Made by a program: the position numbers and the translations under genes | NCBI GenBank assembly: GCA_963749145.1 | Contig: CAVVLN010000006.1 | Span: forward strand, 248,001-312,000 | Source of the DNA: JASHPR01 sp963749145 | Lineage (GTDB): Bacteria > Actinomycetota > Actinomycetes > Streptosporangiales > Streptosporangiaceae | Reading direction: 5' to 3' | DNA length: 64,000 nt | The notes under the pieces: model-generated | The model's database searches: none | What the model was told of the DNA's origin: nothing | The model's input: only the letters and a program-made list of their open reading frames with translations | Shown: positions 38,510-46,838 of the stretch, piece after piece | Layout of the letters: every line of letters starts with the position of its first letter | How positions within the stretch are numbered: position 1 is the stretch's first letter

Positions 38510-39396
38510 CCGGCCCTGACCTCCTCGAGGAAGCGGTCGCCGAGTTGTACTCGTCCGACCCGGACGAGTTCATCGAGCGCCGCGGTGCCCTGGCCGCCGC
38601 CGCGCGCGCGGCGGGCCAGGCCCCGGCGGCCAAGCAGATCACCGGGCTGCGCAAGCCGACCCGGTCGGCCTGGGTCGTCAACCAGCTGGTCCGCGCCGCC
38701 CCCGAGGTGCCATCCGAGCTGGACAGCCTCGGTGCGGAGCTGCGCGCCGCGCAGAGATCGCTGGACGGCGAGGCGATCAGGGAGCTGTCGCAGCGGCGCC
38801 ACCAGCTGATCGAGGCGCTGGCGCGGCGGGCGTTCGCGGTCTGCGGCCTGCGGTCACCGCCCGCCGCGCTCCGGGACGAGGTGACCGCCACGCTCGGCGC
38901 GGCGCTGGCCGACCCGGAGGTCGCCGAGCAGGTGACCGCGGGCACGCTGGCCCGCGCGGCCCGCAGTGAGGGCTTCGGCCTGCCGGGCCGGCCGGCGCTG
39001 ACGCTCGTCACGTCATCGGGCGGCCGCCGCCCGAGCCCGGGCCCGCGCGCCGCCCGTCCCCGGCCCGCGGCCGGCGCCGCCCCGGCCGCCCCGGCCCGGC
39101 TCGCGGCGGTGACGGAGAAGCAGCTGACCGAGGAGCAGCTGGCCGAGCAGGCGCGCGCCGAGCGGGAGCAGCGCCGCCAGGCCGCCCTCGCCGCGGCCGA
39201 GCAGGCGGCGTCCGAGGCCAGCGCGGCCGCCGTGGCGGCGACCGCGGCCGAGCAGGAGCAGGAGCGAGCGGTCCAGGCCCTGGAAGAGGAACTCGCCGAC
39301 GCGCGCCGCGGCCTGGAGCAGATCAGGACCCAGGCCCGGCGGGCCCGGGCCAGGCAGCGCCAGGCCCGTCAGGCGCTCGACCGGCTACGCGGCTGA
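38497..39396 (+). CDS. Coiled-coil protein of unknown function
   Basis: This is a 299-residue protein. The N-terminal half (about 8-155) is helical and begins LLEEAVAELYSSDPDEFIER, then ARAAGQAPAAKQITGLRKPT and RSAWVVNQLVRAAPEV, a set I recognise as a conserved actinobacterial hypothetical family. A Pro/Ala/Arg-rich linker (about 165-200) separates it from a C-terminal coiled coil of alternating Glu/Ala/Gln (about 203-299), ending RARQRQARQALDRLRG. ATG 38497 gives a 13-base overlap with the hydrolase stop. GTG 38506 with a GTGA overlap is the alternative. No enzymatic motif. It completes the mreB-like/hydrolase operon and its 3' end overlaps a convergent gene by 28 bases. Confidence 0.75.
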   Translation: MGGVTGPDLLEEAVAELYSSDPDEFIERRGALAAAARAAGQAPAAKQITGLRKPTRSAWVVNQLVRAAPEVPSELDSLGAELRAAQRSLDGEAIRELSQRRHQLIEALARRAFAVCGLRSPPAALRDEVTATLGAALADPEVAEQVTAGTLARAARSEGFGLPGRPALTLVTSSGGRRPSPGPRAARPRPAAGAAPAAPARLAAVTEKQLTEEQLAEQARAEREQRRQAALAAAEQAASEASAAAVAATAAEQEQERAVQALEEELADARRGLEQIRTQARRARARQRQARQALDRLRG

Positions 39397-39893
39397 CCGG
39401 CCGGTGCGGCGAAGTCCCAGGCGACGTCCGCGGCACCTGGCCGGGACAGCGCCTCGGCCACCCGGCCCAGCAGGGACCTGACCGTGGCGGTGGCGACCCG
39501 GTGCAGGACGGCCCGGTCCAGCCCGGCCCCGACCGCGGCGAAGGGCGGCCGGTACACCCCGGCCAGCGCCAGCCGGGCCTGCTCGCCCGCCGGAGTCAGC
39601 GTGATGTCGGCGTCCAGGACCGGGAACAGGCGGCCGCCGCCACCGGTGGCCTCCCAGCGCAGCGTGAGCACCGCGGAGTCCTGGTGCGTCACGAGGTCAC
39701 GGAACTGCACCCGGACGAGCTTGGACAGGCCCCGCTTGTCGCCCAGCGGGCCGATCCTGAGCAGGCTGGCGAGCCCGTCGCCGTAGGCTCCCTCCGACGC
39801 GCTGTCCAGCACGCCGCCGCTGGCCAGCTGGGCCAGGCGCGGCTGAGCCACGTCGAAGCCGACGTCAAGCAGCACCTCGTGGCCGACGAACAT
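39369..39893 (-). CDS. Hypothetical protein, conserved actinobacterial type
   Basis: This is a 174-residue protein, from ATG 39893 (TTG 39905 would add four residues). The sequence has regular amphipathic strands and helices: FVGHEVLLDVGFDVAQPRLA, LSKLVRVQFRDLVTHQDSAV, LTLRWEATGGGGRLFPVLDA and DITLTPAGEQARLALAGVYR. The order strand-helix-strand plus a C-terminal helix (LHRVATATVRSLLGRVAEAL) resembles a START/SRPBCC-type ligand-binding fold, but this is an impression, not an assignment. The last residues are basic. It is transcribed against the coiled-coil gene with a 28-base overlap of the 3' ends and divergently from the PLP decarboxylase. Function unknown. Confidence 0.7.
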   Translation of the reverse strand: MFVGHEVLLDVGFDVAQPRLAQLASGGVLDSASEGAYGDGLASLLRIGPLGDKRGLSKLVRVQFRDLVTHQDSAVLTLRWEATGGGGRLFPVLDADITLTPAGEQARLALAGVYRPPFAAVGAGLDRAVLHRVATATVRSLLGRVAEALSRPGAADVAWDFAAPAGQPRSRSSA

Positions 39894-39992
39894 GCCGGAA
39901 GTCAACCCTGGGCGGGCGCGGCTCGGCCAGGGACCTTGGTCCTGTGACCGGCGCTATACGGCCCGGTCCTGGCCTCAGCTTCAGGGAGAGCA

Positions 39993-41432
39993 GTGACCGA
40001 AGAGTTCCGCCGGGCCGCCCGGCAGGCCGCCGACCTGGCCGTCGACCACCTGGACGGGATCCGTGGCCGGGCGGTCTGGCCGCCCATGACCGGCGCGGCC
40101 GCCGCCTGGCTGCGTGACCAGCCGCTGCCCGATCGCGGCCGCCCGCTGGCCGGGTTGCTGGCCGACATCGAGGCGCACGTGCTGCCGTATCCGATGGGCA
40201 ATGGTCACCCCCGGTTCTTCGGCTGGGTGAACTCGCCACCGCAGCCCGCGGGCGTGCTGGTGGAGCCGATCGCGGCCGCCATGAATCCCAGCTGCGCCGG
40301 CGGCGACCACGCCGCGGTGGCCCTCGAGCGGTGCGTCGTGCGCTGGCTGGCTGGCCTGCTCGGCTATCCCTGGCAGCCGGGCAGCGGCCTGCTGACCAGC
40401 GGCGCGTCGATGGCCACCGTCACCGCCCTGGCCGCCGCCCGGAACCAGGCCGCGGCCGCCGACGGCTGGGATGCTCGCACCGACGGCCTGGCCGGACGGC
40501 CGCCGTTCGCGCTCTATGCCACGGCCGAGGGCCACAGCTGCGTGCGCAAGGCGGCGGAACTGCTCGGCCTCGGCACCCGCTCGGTGCGGGTTGTCGGCGT
40601 GGATGGCCAGTTCCGGATGGACCCGGCCGCGCTGCGCGCCGCGCTGACCCGTGACCTGGCCGCCGGCCTGCGGCCGTTCTGCGTCGCCGCGACCGCGGGC
40701 ACGGTCAACACCGGCGCCGTCGACCCGCTGGGCCCGCTGGCCGACATCGCCGCCGAGCACGGCCTCTGGCTGCACGTGGACGGCGCCTACGGCGCGCTCG
40801 GCGTGCTGGACCCGGGGATCGCGCCCGCGTACGCGGGGATGTCCCGCGCGGACTCGCTCGCCCTCGACCCGCACAAGTGGCTCGGCGTGCCGGTCGACTG
40901 CGGCTGCCTGCTGGTCCGCGACCCGCTCGCGCTGCGGCGGGCGTTCAGCCTCGTTCCGCCGTACCTGCAGGACGACCAGGCCGACGGTCCCGGCTGGTTC
41001 TCCGAGTACGGGCCGGAGCAGACCCGCCCGTTCCGGGCGCTGCGGGCCTGGGCGACCATGTCCCACCTGGGCCGGTCCGGGATCACCGCCCTCGTCCGGC
41101 ACGCGGCGGCGCTGGCCCGCGCCCTGGCCGCGATGGCCGACCGCGCCGCCGACCTGGAACTGGTCGCGCCCGCGGTCACCTCGATCGTCGCGTTCCGGTA
41201 CCGCCCGCCCGGCCTGGCCGGGGAGCGGGTCGACGCGGTGAACCAGTCGATCCCGGCGGCCGTGCAGCGCCGCGGCCGGGCCTTCCTCACCGGAACCCGG
41301 CTCGCGGGCCTGCCGGTCCTGCGGGCCTGCCTCATCCACCCCGCCACCACCGACGAGGACCTGGCCATCCTGCTGGACGAGGTCCGCCGGGCCGGCACGC
41401 TCGGTCCCGGGCTCACGGCAGCATCCCGTTAG
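39993..41432 (+). CDS. PLP-dependent decarboxylase (aromatic amino acid decarboxylase-like)
   Basis: This is a 479-residue fold-type I PLP enzyme of the group II decarboxylase family. It shows NGHPRFFGWVNSPPQPAGVL (about 68-87), LLTSGASMATVTALAAARN (about 131-149), SLALDPHKWLGVPVDCGC with the PLP Lys in DPHKW (near residue 296), and WLHVDGAYGA with the PLP-pyridine Asp. It ends LRACLIHPATTDEDLAILLD, also typical. The family decarboxylates aromatic or acidic amino acids, and some members catalyse oxidative or aldehyde-forming variants. The substrate is unassigned. The start is GTG 39993 with a gggag ribosome site. The enoyl-CoA hydratase begins ten bases after it, so they are probably co-transcribed. 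Confidence 0.88.
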   Translation: MTEEFRRAARQAADLAVDHLDGIRGRAVWPPMTGAAAAWLRDQPLPDRGRPLAGLLADIEAHVLPYPMGNGHPRFFGWVNSPPQPAGVLVEPIAAAMNPSCAGGDHAAVALERCVVRWLAGLLGYPWQPGSGLLTSGASMATVTALAAARNQAAAADGWDARTDGLAGRPPFALYATAEGHSCVRKAAELLGLGTRSVRVVGVDGQFRMDPAALRAALTRDLAAGLRPFCVAATAGTVNTGAVDPLGPLADIAAEHGLWLHVDGAYGALGVLDPGIAPAYAGMSRADSLALDPHKWLGVPVDCGCLLVRDPLALRRAFSLVPPYLQDDQADGPGWFSEYGPEQTRPFRALRAWATMSHLGRSGITALVRHAAALARALAAMADRAADLELVAPAVTSIVAFRYRPPGLAGERVDAVNQSIPAAVQRRGRAFLTGTRLAGLPVLRACLIHPATTDEDLAILLDEVRRAGTLGPGLTAASR

Positions 41433-41441
41433 CATGCTGCC

Positions 41442-42254
41442 GTGAACGACTACGAACTGGTCCACGGGTACGAAACCATCAACTACTACCGCCGGGGCGG
41501 CGCCGCGAAGATCGAGCTCAACCGGCCCGAGCGGCTCAACGCGTGGAACGAGCAGTTCAGCGCCGACCTGCTCGCCGCGCTGACCGCATGCGGCGAGGAC
41601 CCGGCCGTCCGCGCGGTGCTGCTCACCGGGGCCGGGCGCGGCTTCTCCAGCGGCGCGGACCTGCGGGCCGACGACCGGCGGCCGGGGTCGGGCCCGCCGG
41701 ACGTCTACAGCAGGCTGACCGGGCAATACCACCCGATCATGCTGGCGATCCGGCAGATGCCCAAGCCGGTGGTCAGCGCGGTGCACGGTGCCGCGGCCGG
41801 GATCGGCCTGTCGCTCGCGCTCGTCTGCGACCTGGTCGTGGCGGCCGAGTCCGCCTATTTCCTGCTGGCGTTCGTGAACATCGGGCTGGTCCCCGACGGC
41901 GGCTCGTCGGTGCTGGTGCCGTCGCGGGTCGGGTTCGCCCGTGCCGCCGAGATGGCGATGCTCGGCGAGCGGGTCGGGGCCGCCCAGGCCCTGGACTGGG
42001 GCCTGATCAACCGGGTCTGGCCGGAGGACGAGTTCGCGGCGCGGGCCGACGAGCTGGTAGCCCGGCTGGCCGAGGGCCCGACCCGGTCGTACGCGGGCAC
42101 CAAGCGGCAGCTCAACCGGTGGCTGTACGGCGGGATGGAAGACCAGCTCGAGTTCGAGGCCCGCATCCAGCAGGAGATGGCGGGCTCGGCCGACTTCGCC
42201 GAGGGCGTCCTGGCCTTCACCGAACGCCGCACCGCGCGGTTCACCGGCCAGTAG
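41442..42254 (+). CDS. Enoyl-CoA hydratase/isomerase family protein
   Basis: This is a 270-residue crotonase-superfamily enzyme. It has KIELNRPERLNAWNEQF (about 24-40), ALLTGAGRGFSSGADLRADD in near-canonical form, with the first oxyanion loop near residues 62-80, and VVSAVHGAAAGIGLSLALVC (about 110-129), the second oxyanion loop. VNIGLVPDGGSSVLVPSRVG (about 145-164) contains the Asp/Gly of the isomerase-like active site. The GLVPDGGSS form is frequent in 1,2-epoxyphenylacetyl-CoA isomerase (PaaG)-like enzymes, but the rest of a phenylacetate pathway is not present. The start is GTG 41442. It lies ten bases after the decarboxylase and 124 bases before the LLM gene. Substrate unknown. Confidence 0.88.
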   Translation: MNDYELVHGYETINYYRRGGAAKIELNRPERLNAWNEQFSADLLAALTACGEDPAVRAVLLTGAGRGFSSGADLRADDRRPGSGPPDVYSRLTGQYHPIMLAIRQMPKPVVSAVHGAAAGIGLSLALVCDLVVAAESAYFLLAFVNIGLVPDGGSSVLVPSRVGFARAAEMAMLGERVGAAQALDWGLINRVWPEDEFAARADELVARLAEGPTRSYAGTKRQLNRWLYGGMEDQLEFEARIQQEMAGSADFAEGVLAFTERRTARFTGQ

Positions 42255-42378
42255 GGCCGGGCGCCCGGCGCGTCCCGGGCGGCCGCGCGGTTACGACCGC
42301 CATTCCACGGATAGGAACACAACGCAGTGACATGACCGTGGTTGCGCCTTAACGCTCATAATGACGTGGGGGGTGGCG

Positions 42379-43377
42379 ATGCTCAGCTTCGGCGTGACCT
42401 TCATGGCCGATCCGCCGGCGTCTGAGATCGTCGGGCGGACGGTGCTGGCCGAGGAGAACGGCTTCAGTCACGCGTGGCTGTGGGACAGCCACGTCCTGTG
42501 GCAGGAGGTCTACCCGATCTTCACGCTGATGGCGGCCGGCACGACCGGCATTCACCTCGGGCCGTGCGTCACCAACCCGGTGACCAGGGACGTCACCGTG
42601 ACCGCGTCGGTCATGGCGACGCTGAACGAGATCTCCGGCGGCCGCATGGAGATGGGGATCGGCCGCGGCGACTCGGCTCAGCGCGTGCTCGGCCGCAAGC
42701 CGGTGAGCATCGCGGCGCTCGAGCGCGCCTGCGGGATCATCCGTGACCTGGCCGAGGGACGCGAGGTGGACATCGACGGCACTGCGGTGCAGCTCAAATG
42801 GTCGGAGCGCCACCCGCTGCCGGTGTGGGTCGCCGCCTACGGCCCGCAGGCGCTGCGCTGCGCGGGCCGGGTCGCCGACGGCCTCATCATGCAGCTCGCC
42901 GACCCGTTCATCATCGAGTGGGCCCTGCGCTACCTGCGCGAGGGCGCCGAGGAGGCCGACCGGGACCCGGCCGGCATCAAGGTGATGGCCGCCGCGCCCG
43001 CCTACCTCTGCGACGATCTGGCCCACGCGCGGGAGCAGGTGCGCTGGTTCCCGGCCCTGGTCTCCAACCACGTGGTCGACCTGGTCAAGCGCTACCACGA
43101 CGACGCCGAGCTGCCGACCGGGCTGACCGACTACATCGCGGCCCGCGAGCGCTACGACTACGCCCACCACGGCCGGGCCGGATCGGACAACGCCGGATTC
43201 GTCACCGACGAGGTGGTGGACCGGTTCTGCGTGCTGGGTACCCCGGAGCAGGTGCGGGCCAAGCTCGGCCAGCTGCGTGACCTGGGTGTGCAGCAGTTCA
43301 ACATCTACTCGATGGTCGACGAGCCGCGGGCGCTGATCAGCGGCTTCGGCCGTGAGATCATCCCGGCTTTCCGCTAA
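42379..43377 (+). CDS. LLM-class F420-dependent oxidoreductase (TIGR03842-like)
   Basis: This 332-residue (beta/alpha)8 enzyme of the luciferase-like monooxygenase superfamily uses F420 or FMN. It starts LSFGVTFMADPPASEIVGRT and includes NGFSHAWLWDSHVLWQEVYP, TTGIHLGPCVTNPVTRDVTV, and ISGGRMEMGIGRGDSAQRVL (the cofactor-binding region, about 88-107). TPEQVRAKLGQLRDLGVQQF lies near the end. ATG 42379, preceded by a ggggggt ribosome site, is preferred over ATG 42361. The gene is 12 bases ahead of the carbamoyl-amidohydrolase and hydantoinase genes, and relatives of this LLM subfamily are known to cluster with such genes. A dihydropyrimidine redox role is inferred from context, not shown. Confidence 0.85.
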   Translation: MLSFGVTFMADPPASEIVGRTVLAEENGFSHAWLWDSHVLWQEVYPIFTLMAAGTTGIHLGPCVTNPVTRDVTVTASVMATLNEISGGRMEMGIGRGDSAQRVLGRKPVSIAALERACGIIRDLAEGREVDIDGTAVQLKWSERHPLPVWVAAYGPQALRCAGRVADGLIMQLADPFIIEWALRYLREGAEEADRDPAGIKVMAAAPAYLCDDLAHAREQVRWFPALVSNHVVDLVKRYHDDAELPTGLTDYIAARERYDYAHHGRAGSDNAGFVTDEVVDRFCVLGTPEQVRAKLGQLRDLGVQQFNIYSMVDEPRALISGFGREIIPAFR

Positions 43378-43389
43378 GGAGGGACACCG

Positions 43390-44235
43390 ATGCGCACGGT
43401 CCGCGCGGCGCTGATCCAGGCCCAGGCGAACATGTCCAAACCGGAGGCGATCGACAAGCACATCAAGATGATCGCCGACGCGGCGGGCCAGGGCGCCCAG
43501 GTGGTCGGCCTTCAGGAGATCTTCCACGGCCCGTACTTCTGCGCGGAGCAGGACGCCAAGTGGTATGACACCGCTGAGCCCGAGGACGGGCCGACCGTCA
43601 GCCGGATGCGCGAGGTGGCCCGGGAGCAGGGCATCGTGCTGATCGTGCCGTGGTACGAGGAGGAGCAGCCGGGCGTCTACTACAACACCGCCTGCGTGAT
43701 CGAACGCGACGGCACGATCCTCGGCAAGTACCGCAAGACGCACATCCCGCACGTCGGGCCGTGCTTCTGGGAGAAGTTCTACTTCAAGCCGGGGAACCTC
43801 GGCTACCCGGTGTGGGACACCTCGGTGGGCCGGGTCGGCCTGATCATCTGCTACGACCGGCACTTCCCCGAGGTGGCCCGCGAGCTGGGGCTCAAGGGCG
43901 CTGAGCTGGTCTTCAACCCGTCTGCGACCGTCGAGTCGCTGTCGAGGTACCTGTGGGAGCTCGAGCAGCCCGCGCATGCGGTGGCCAACGGGTTCTGGAT
44001 CGCGGCCAGCAACCGGGTCGGCGTCGAGTCGCCGCTGAACACGCACAAGTTCTACGGCTCCTCCTACTTCTGCAGCCCGCGCGGGAAGATCATCGCCCAG
44101 GCGTCCGACAGCGAGGACGAGGTGCTGGTCGCCGACCTCGACCTGGACGAGATCCGGGAGGTCCGCAACACCTGGCAGTTCTTCCGCGACCGCAGGCCAG
44201 AGACCTACGGCGAGCTTGTGCAGCAGCTGCCATGA
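43390..44235 (+). CDS. Nitrilase-superfamily N-carbamoyl-beta-alanine amidohydrolase (beta-ureidopropionase-like)
   Basis: This is a 281-residue carbon-nitrogen hydrolase. The Glu-Lys-Cys triad is visible: Glu in GLQEIFHGPYFC (about residue 42), Lys in YRKTHIPHVGP (about 118), and Cys in GLIICYDRHFPEVA (about 156). KYRKTHIPHV with FWEKFYFKPGN and YDRHFPEV are characteristic of N-carbamoyl-beta-alanine and N-carbamoylputrescine amidohydrolases. The enzyme would split N-carbamoyl-beta-alanine into beta-alanine, CO2 and ammonia after a hydantoinase opens dihydrouracil. It overlaps the hydantoinase start by ATGA, so the two are translated together. N-carbamoyl-D-amino acid hydrolase activity is the main alternative. 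A gaggg ribosome site precedes ATG 43390. Confidence 0.88.
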   Translation: MRTVRAALIQAQANMSKPEAIDKHIKMIADAAGQGAQVVGLQEIFHGPYFCAEQDAKWYDTAEPEDGPTVSRMREVAREQGIVLIVPWYEEEQPGVYYNTACVIERDGTILGKYRKTHIPHVGPCFWEKFYFKPGNLGYPVWDTSVGRVGLIICYDRHFPEVARELGLKGAELVFNPSATVESLSRYLWELEQPAHAVANGFWIAASNRVGVESPLNTHKFYGSSYFCSPRGKIIAQASDSEDEVLVADLDLDEIREVRNTWQFFRDRRPETYGELVQQLP

Positions 44236-45635
44236 CCACGCTGATCAAGAACGGGACGGTGGTCACGGCCGCCGACGTGTCCAGGGCCGACGTGCTGATC
44301 GAGGGGGAGCGGATCCAGGCGATCGGCACCGGGCTGGCCGAGACCGGCGCCGGGGCCGGGGCGGACACCGTCATCGACGCGAGCGGGCGCTACGTCATGC
44401 CGGGCGGGATCGACGTGCACACCCACATGGAACTCCCGTTCGGCGGCACGGTCTCCTCCGACGATTTCGCCACCGGCACGGCCGCCGCGGCGTGGGGCGG
44501 CACTACCACGATCGTCGACTTCGCCGTGCAGAACTATGGCGAGACGCTGGCCGAGGGCCTGGACCGGTCGCTGGGCAAGGCAGGCCCCAAGTCGCACATC
44601 GACTACGGCATGCACATGATCGTGCGCGAGATCAACGACGCCATCCTCCGCGAGATGGACACGATGATCGACCGCGGCGTGCCCTCGTTCAAGCTGTTCA
44701 TGGCCTACCCGGGCGTGTTCATGCTGGACGACGCGTCGATCTTCCGCGCGATGAGCCGCACCGCGGACAACGGCGGCCTGATCATGATGCACGCGGAGAA
44801 CGGCGGGCCGATCGACGTCCTGGTCCACCGCTACCTGGCCGAGGGCAAGACATCGCCGATCAACCACGGCCTGACCCGGCCGTCGTCCATGGAGGGCGAG
44901 GCCACCCACCGCGCGATCGCGCTGGCCGAACTGGCCGGCGTACCGGTTTACATCGTCCACCTCAGCTCGCGGGACGCGCTCAACGCGGTCCGCGAGGGAC
45001 GCGACCGCGGCGTGCCCGCCTACGCGGAGACCTGCCCGCAGTACCTCTACCTGTCCCTCGACGACCTGGCCCGGCCCGGTTTCGAGGGCGCGAAGTTCGT
45101 CTGCTCGCCGCCGCTGCGGCCCGCCGACCACCAGGCCGACCTGTGGCACGGCCTGGTCACCGACGACCTTCAGGTGGTCGCCACCGATCACTGCCCGTTC
45201 GACTACAAGGACCAGAAGATCCTCGGCAAGGACGACTTCTCCGCGATACCCAACGGGCTGCCGGCCGTGGAGGACCGCTTCACGCTGATCTGGGACGGCG
45301 GTGTCGGGGGCGGGCACATCAGCCCGACGCGGTTCGTCGAGCTGATCTCGACCGCTCCGGCCCGCATGTTCGGGCTCTACCCCCGCAAGGGCACGCTCTC
45401 GCCCGGCGCCGATGCCGACATCGTCGTGTTCAACCCCGACGTCGAGCGGACCCTGTCGGCCCGCACGCATCACATGCGGGTCGACTACAGCTGCTACGAG
45501 GGGCGGAAGGTCCGCGGCCTGCCCGAGGTGGTCATGCAGCGCGGGAACGTCCTGGTCCGGGACGGGAAGTTCCTCGGCCAGCCGGGCGCGGGCCGGTTCC
45601 TGCCGCGCAGCCGGTTCAGTCCCGCTCCGGCGTAG
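44232..45635 (+). CDS. hydA: Dihydropyrimidinase / D-hydantoinase
   Basis: This is a 467-residue cyclic amidohydrolase with a binuclear metal site. It shows the N-terminal strand LIKNGTVVTAADVSRADVLI, then the metal HxH in GGIDVHTHMELPFGGT (about 57-72). The carboxylated Lys is in SFKLFMAYPGVFM (near 152), and further His ligands lie in MMHAENGG and VYIVHLSSRDA. The last metal Asp is in VVATDHCPFDYKDQ (near 318). The family opens dihydropyrimidines or 5-substituted hydantoins. Its coupling to the carbamoyl amidohydrolase supports a reductive-pyrimidine-type or hydantoin pathway. ATG 44232 overlaps the upstream stop. The C-terminal SPAPA falls inside the 16-bp repeat array, so the end of the protein is set by the repeat. 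No transporter or dihydropyrimidine dehydrogenase is adjacent. Confidence 0.9.
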   Translation: MTTLIKNGTVVTAADVSRADVLIEGERIQAIGTGLAETGAGAGADTVIDASGRYVMPGGIDVHTHMELPFGGTVSSDDFATGTAAAAWGGTTTIVDFAVQNYGETLAEGLDRSLGKAGPKSHIDYGMHMIVREINDAILREMDTMIDRGVPSFKLFMAYPGVFMLDDASIFRAMSRTADNGGLIMMHAENGGPIDVLVHRYLAEGKTSPINHGLTRPSSMEGEATHRAIALAELAGVPVYIVHLSSRDALNAVREGRDRGVPAYAETCPQYLYLSLDDLARPGFEGAKFVCSPPLRPADHQADLWHGLVTDDLQVVATDHCPFDYKDQKILGKDDFSAIPNGLPAVEDRFTLIWDGGVGGGHISPTRFVELISTAPARMFGLYPRKGTLSPGADADIVVFNPDVERTLSARTHHMRVDYSCYEGRKVRGLPEVVMQRGNVLVRDGKFLGQPGAGRFLPRSRFSPAPA

Positions 45636-45731
45636 TCCCGCTCCGGCCTAGTCCTGCTCCGGCCTAGTCCTGCTCCGGCCTAGTCCACGCTCCGGCCTAG
45701 TCCCGCTCCGGCCTAGTCCTGCTCCGGCTTG
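45619..45731. repeat. 16-bp tandem repeat, seven copies, spanning two convergent gene ends
   Basis: Units gtcc(c/t)gctccggccta start at 45619, 45635, 45651, 45667, 45683 (17 bp), 45700 and 45716. The first unit codes for the end of the hydantoinase and supplies its TAG stop. The last supplies the stop of the convergent membrane-protein gene. The cta/tag at the unit ends gives a stop codon on both strands. Confidence 0.9.
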
Positions 45732-46117
45732 GCGTGGTGGCGGCGCTCGCCCAGCGAGATGCTGAGCAGCCAGCCCACCACGCCCACGATGATCGCGCCC
45801 CAGAACGCCGGCCAGAACCCGGTGACGTGGAATGGCTCGGAGAGCTTGCCCGCGACCCAGCTCGTGAGCAGCAGCAGCAGGGCGTTCACCACCAGGCCGA
45901 TCAGCCCCAGGGTCAGGATGTAGAAGATGCAGCCGATCGTCTTCACGATCGGCTTGAGCACGGCGTTCACCACGCCGAAGATCAGCGCCACGACAATCAG
46001 GGTGGTGATCTTGGACACCGTGCTGCTGGTGAGCAACTCAATGCCGGGAACCACCGCGGTCGCCACGAGCAGGGCCACGGCGGTGATCAATACCCGGATG
46101 ACCAGCCTCATGCCCAC
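45713..46117 (-). CDS. Phage holin family IV (PF04020)-like membrane protein
   Basis: This is a 134-residue membrane protein with four hydrophobic segments at about residues 5-27, 37-58, 65-86 and 100-122 (LITAVALLVATAVVPGIELL, ITTLIVVALIFGVVNAVL, IGCIFYILTLGLIGLVVNAL, FWGAIIVGVVGWLLSISLG). The spacing, the NAVLKPIVKTI loop and the LTLGLIGLVVNAL segment match the phage holin superfamily IV (PF04020) proteins that are ubiquitous in bacteria and mostly not holins. Their role is unknown. The C-terminus is short and charged. It converges on the hydantoinase, both ends lying in the 16-bp repeat array. ATG 46117 has ATG 46111 as a close alternative. Confidence 0.85.
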   Translation of the reverse strand: MGMRLVIRVLITAVALLVATAVVPGIELLTSSTVSKITTLIVVALIFGVVNAVLKPIVKTIGCIFYILTLGLIGLVVNALLLLLTSWVAGKLSEPFHVTGFWPAFWGAIIVGVVGWLLSISLGERRHHAKPEQD

Positions 46118-46247
46118 ATCCTGCCATGGCGCACGGAATGCTCGTTACGTCCGTGATCCGGCGGGCCGCCGGGCCGCGTCCCGCCAGCATGCTGGCCGGC
46201 ATGTCGGGCGGCATTCGGGTAAGCCGCGTGAAACCATTCAGCCCGGG

Positions 46248-46362
46248 GTATGTAAAGGCCCGGGGTACGTAAGAGGCGGCAGGTGCGCAAGGGGCCGCGG
46301 GTACGTAAAGGGCCGCAGTCACCACGTAAAGGGCCGCAGTCACCACGTTAAGGGGCGCGGCC
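46248..46362. repeat. Repeats with the core acgtaaagggccgc, including 21-bp tandem copies
   Basis: Two exact 21-bp units starting acgtaaagggccgcag lie at 46303 and 46324, with a third partial unit at 46345 and degenerate copies (tgtaaaggcc, tacgtaagagg) from 46248. They lie between the holin-like gene and the small repeat-containing ORF. Nothing else is seen in 46118-46395. Confidence 0.65.
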
Positions 46363-46395
46363 GGGCCAGCGGGCCGCGGACACGGGGGAGCGGGA

Positions 46396-46743
46396 ATGGG
46401 ATTCGCCCTGGAACTGGCCAATGCCAGCACGTTCGGGATGCCCGGCGGCTGGGACGACCCGCCGGGCCCGCCGCGCCACCCCCGGCCGCCGCGGCTGCGG
46501 GCCGCGGCCCTCGCCCGCCGCGCGGTGAGCGCAGCCGCCGCCGCGCCTGGCCATCTCGGGGCGGCCGTCGCCGCGGCGCCGGGCCGTCTCCGGGTGGCGG
46601 CCGCCGTCGTGCCGGGCCGTCTGCGGCTGGCGGCCGCCGTCGTGCCGGGCCGTCTGCGGGCGGCGGCCGCCGCGGCGCCGGGCCGTCTCCGGGTCGCCAT
46701 CGCCGCCCGCCCGGCCCTGGCCGACCACCGCCGCGCCTTCTAA
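46396..46743 (+). CDS. Small hypothetical protein with 11-residue Arg/Ala repeats
   Basis: This is a 115-residue ORF with a good ribosome site (ggggagcggga) before ATG 46396. The first 26 residues, MGFALELANASTFGMPGGWD in part, are not biased and include a Gly/Pro patch. The remainder contains four near-copies of an 11-residue unit RLR(V/L/A)AAAVVPG (about residues 65-105), encoded by 33-bp DNA repeats, giving a cationic amphipathic helix. Such a head plus repetitive cationic tail might be a secreted or modified peptide, but no signal peptide or modification gene is present. The opposite strand is also open. Coding is plausible from the ribosome site and the unbiased head only. Confidence 0.4.
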   Translation: MGFALELANASTFGMPGGWDDPPGPPRHPRPPRLRAAALARRAVSAAAAAPGHLGAAVAAAPGRLRVAAAVVPGRLRLAAAVVPGRLRAAAAAAPGRLRVAIAARPALADHRRAF

Positions 46744-46838
46744 CCCGGGCCCGGCCCAATCACCGCCCGCCTGCTAACCCCGCCCGGCGTGATCACCGGC
46801 GGGGGGTAACCCCGGCCCGGACAGCGGTGTGAACTCGG

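Noticed and set aside
40877..42352. 491-codon plus-strand frame overlapping the decarboxylase and the hydratase
   Set aside because: It is a shifted frame of two recognised genes with Arg/Pro-rich composition.
45735..46832. Plus-strand frames over the holin-like gene and the acgtaaaggg repeats
   Set aside because: They repeat short His/Val/Lys/Gly/Arg units taken from the DNA repeats and oppose a recognised membrane protein.
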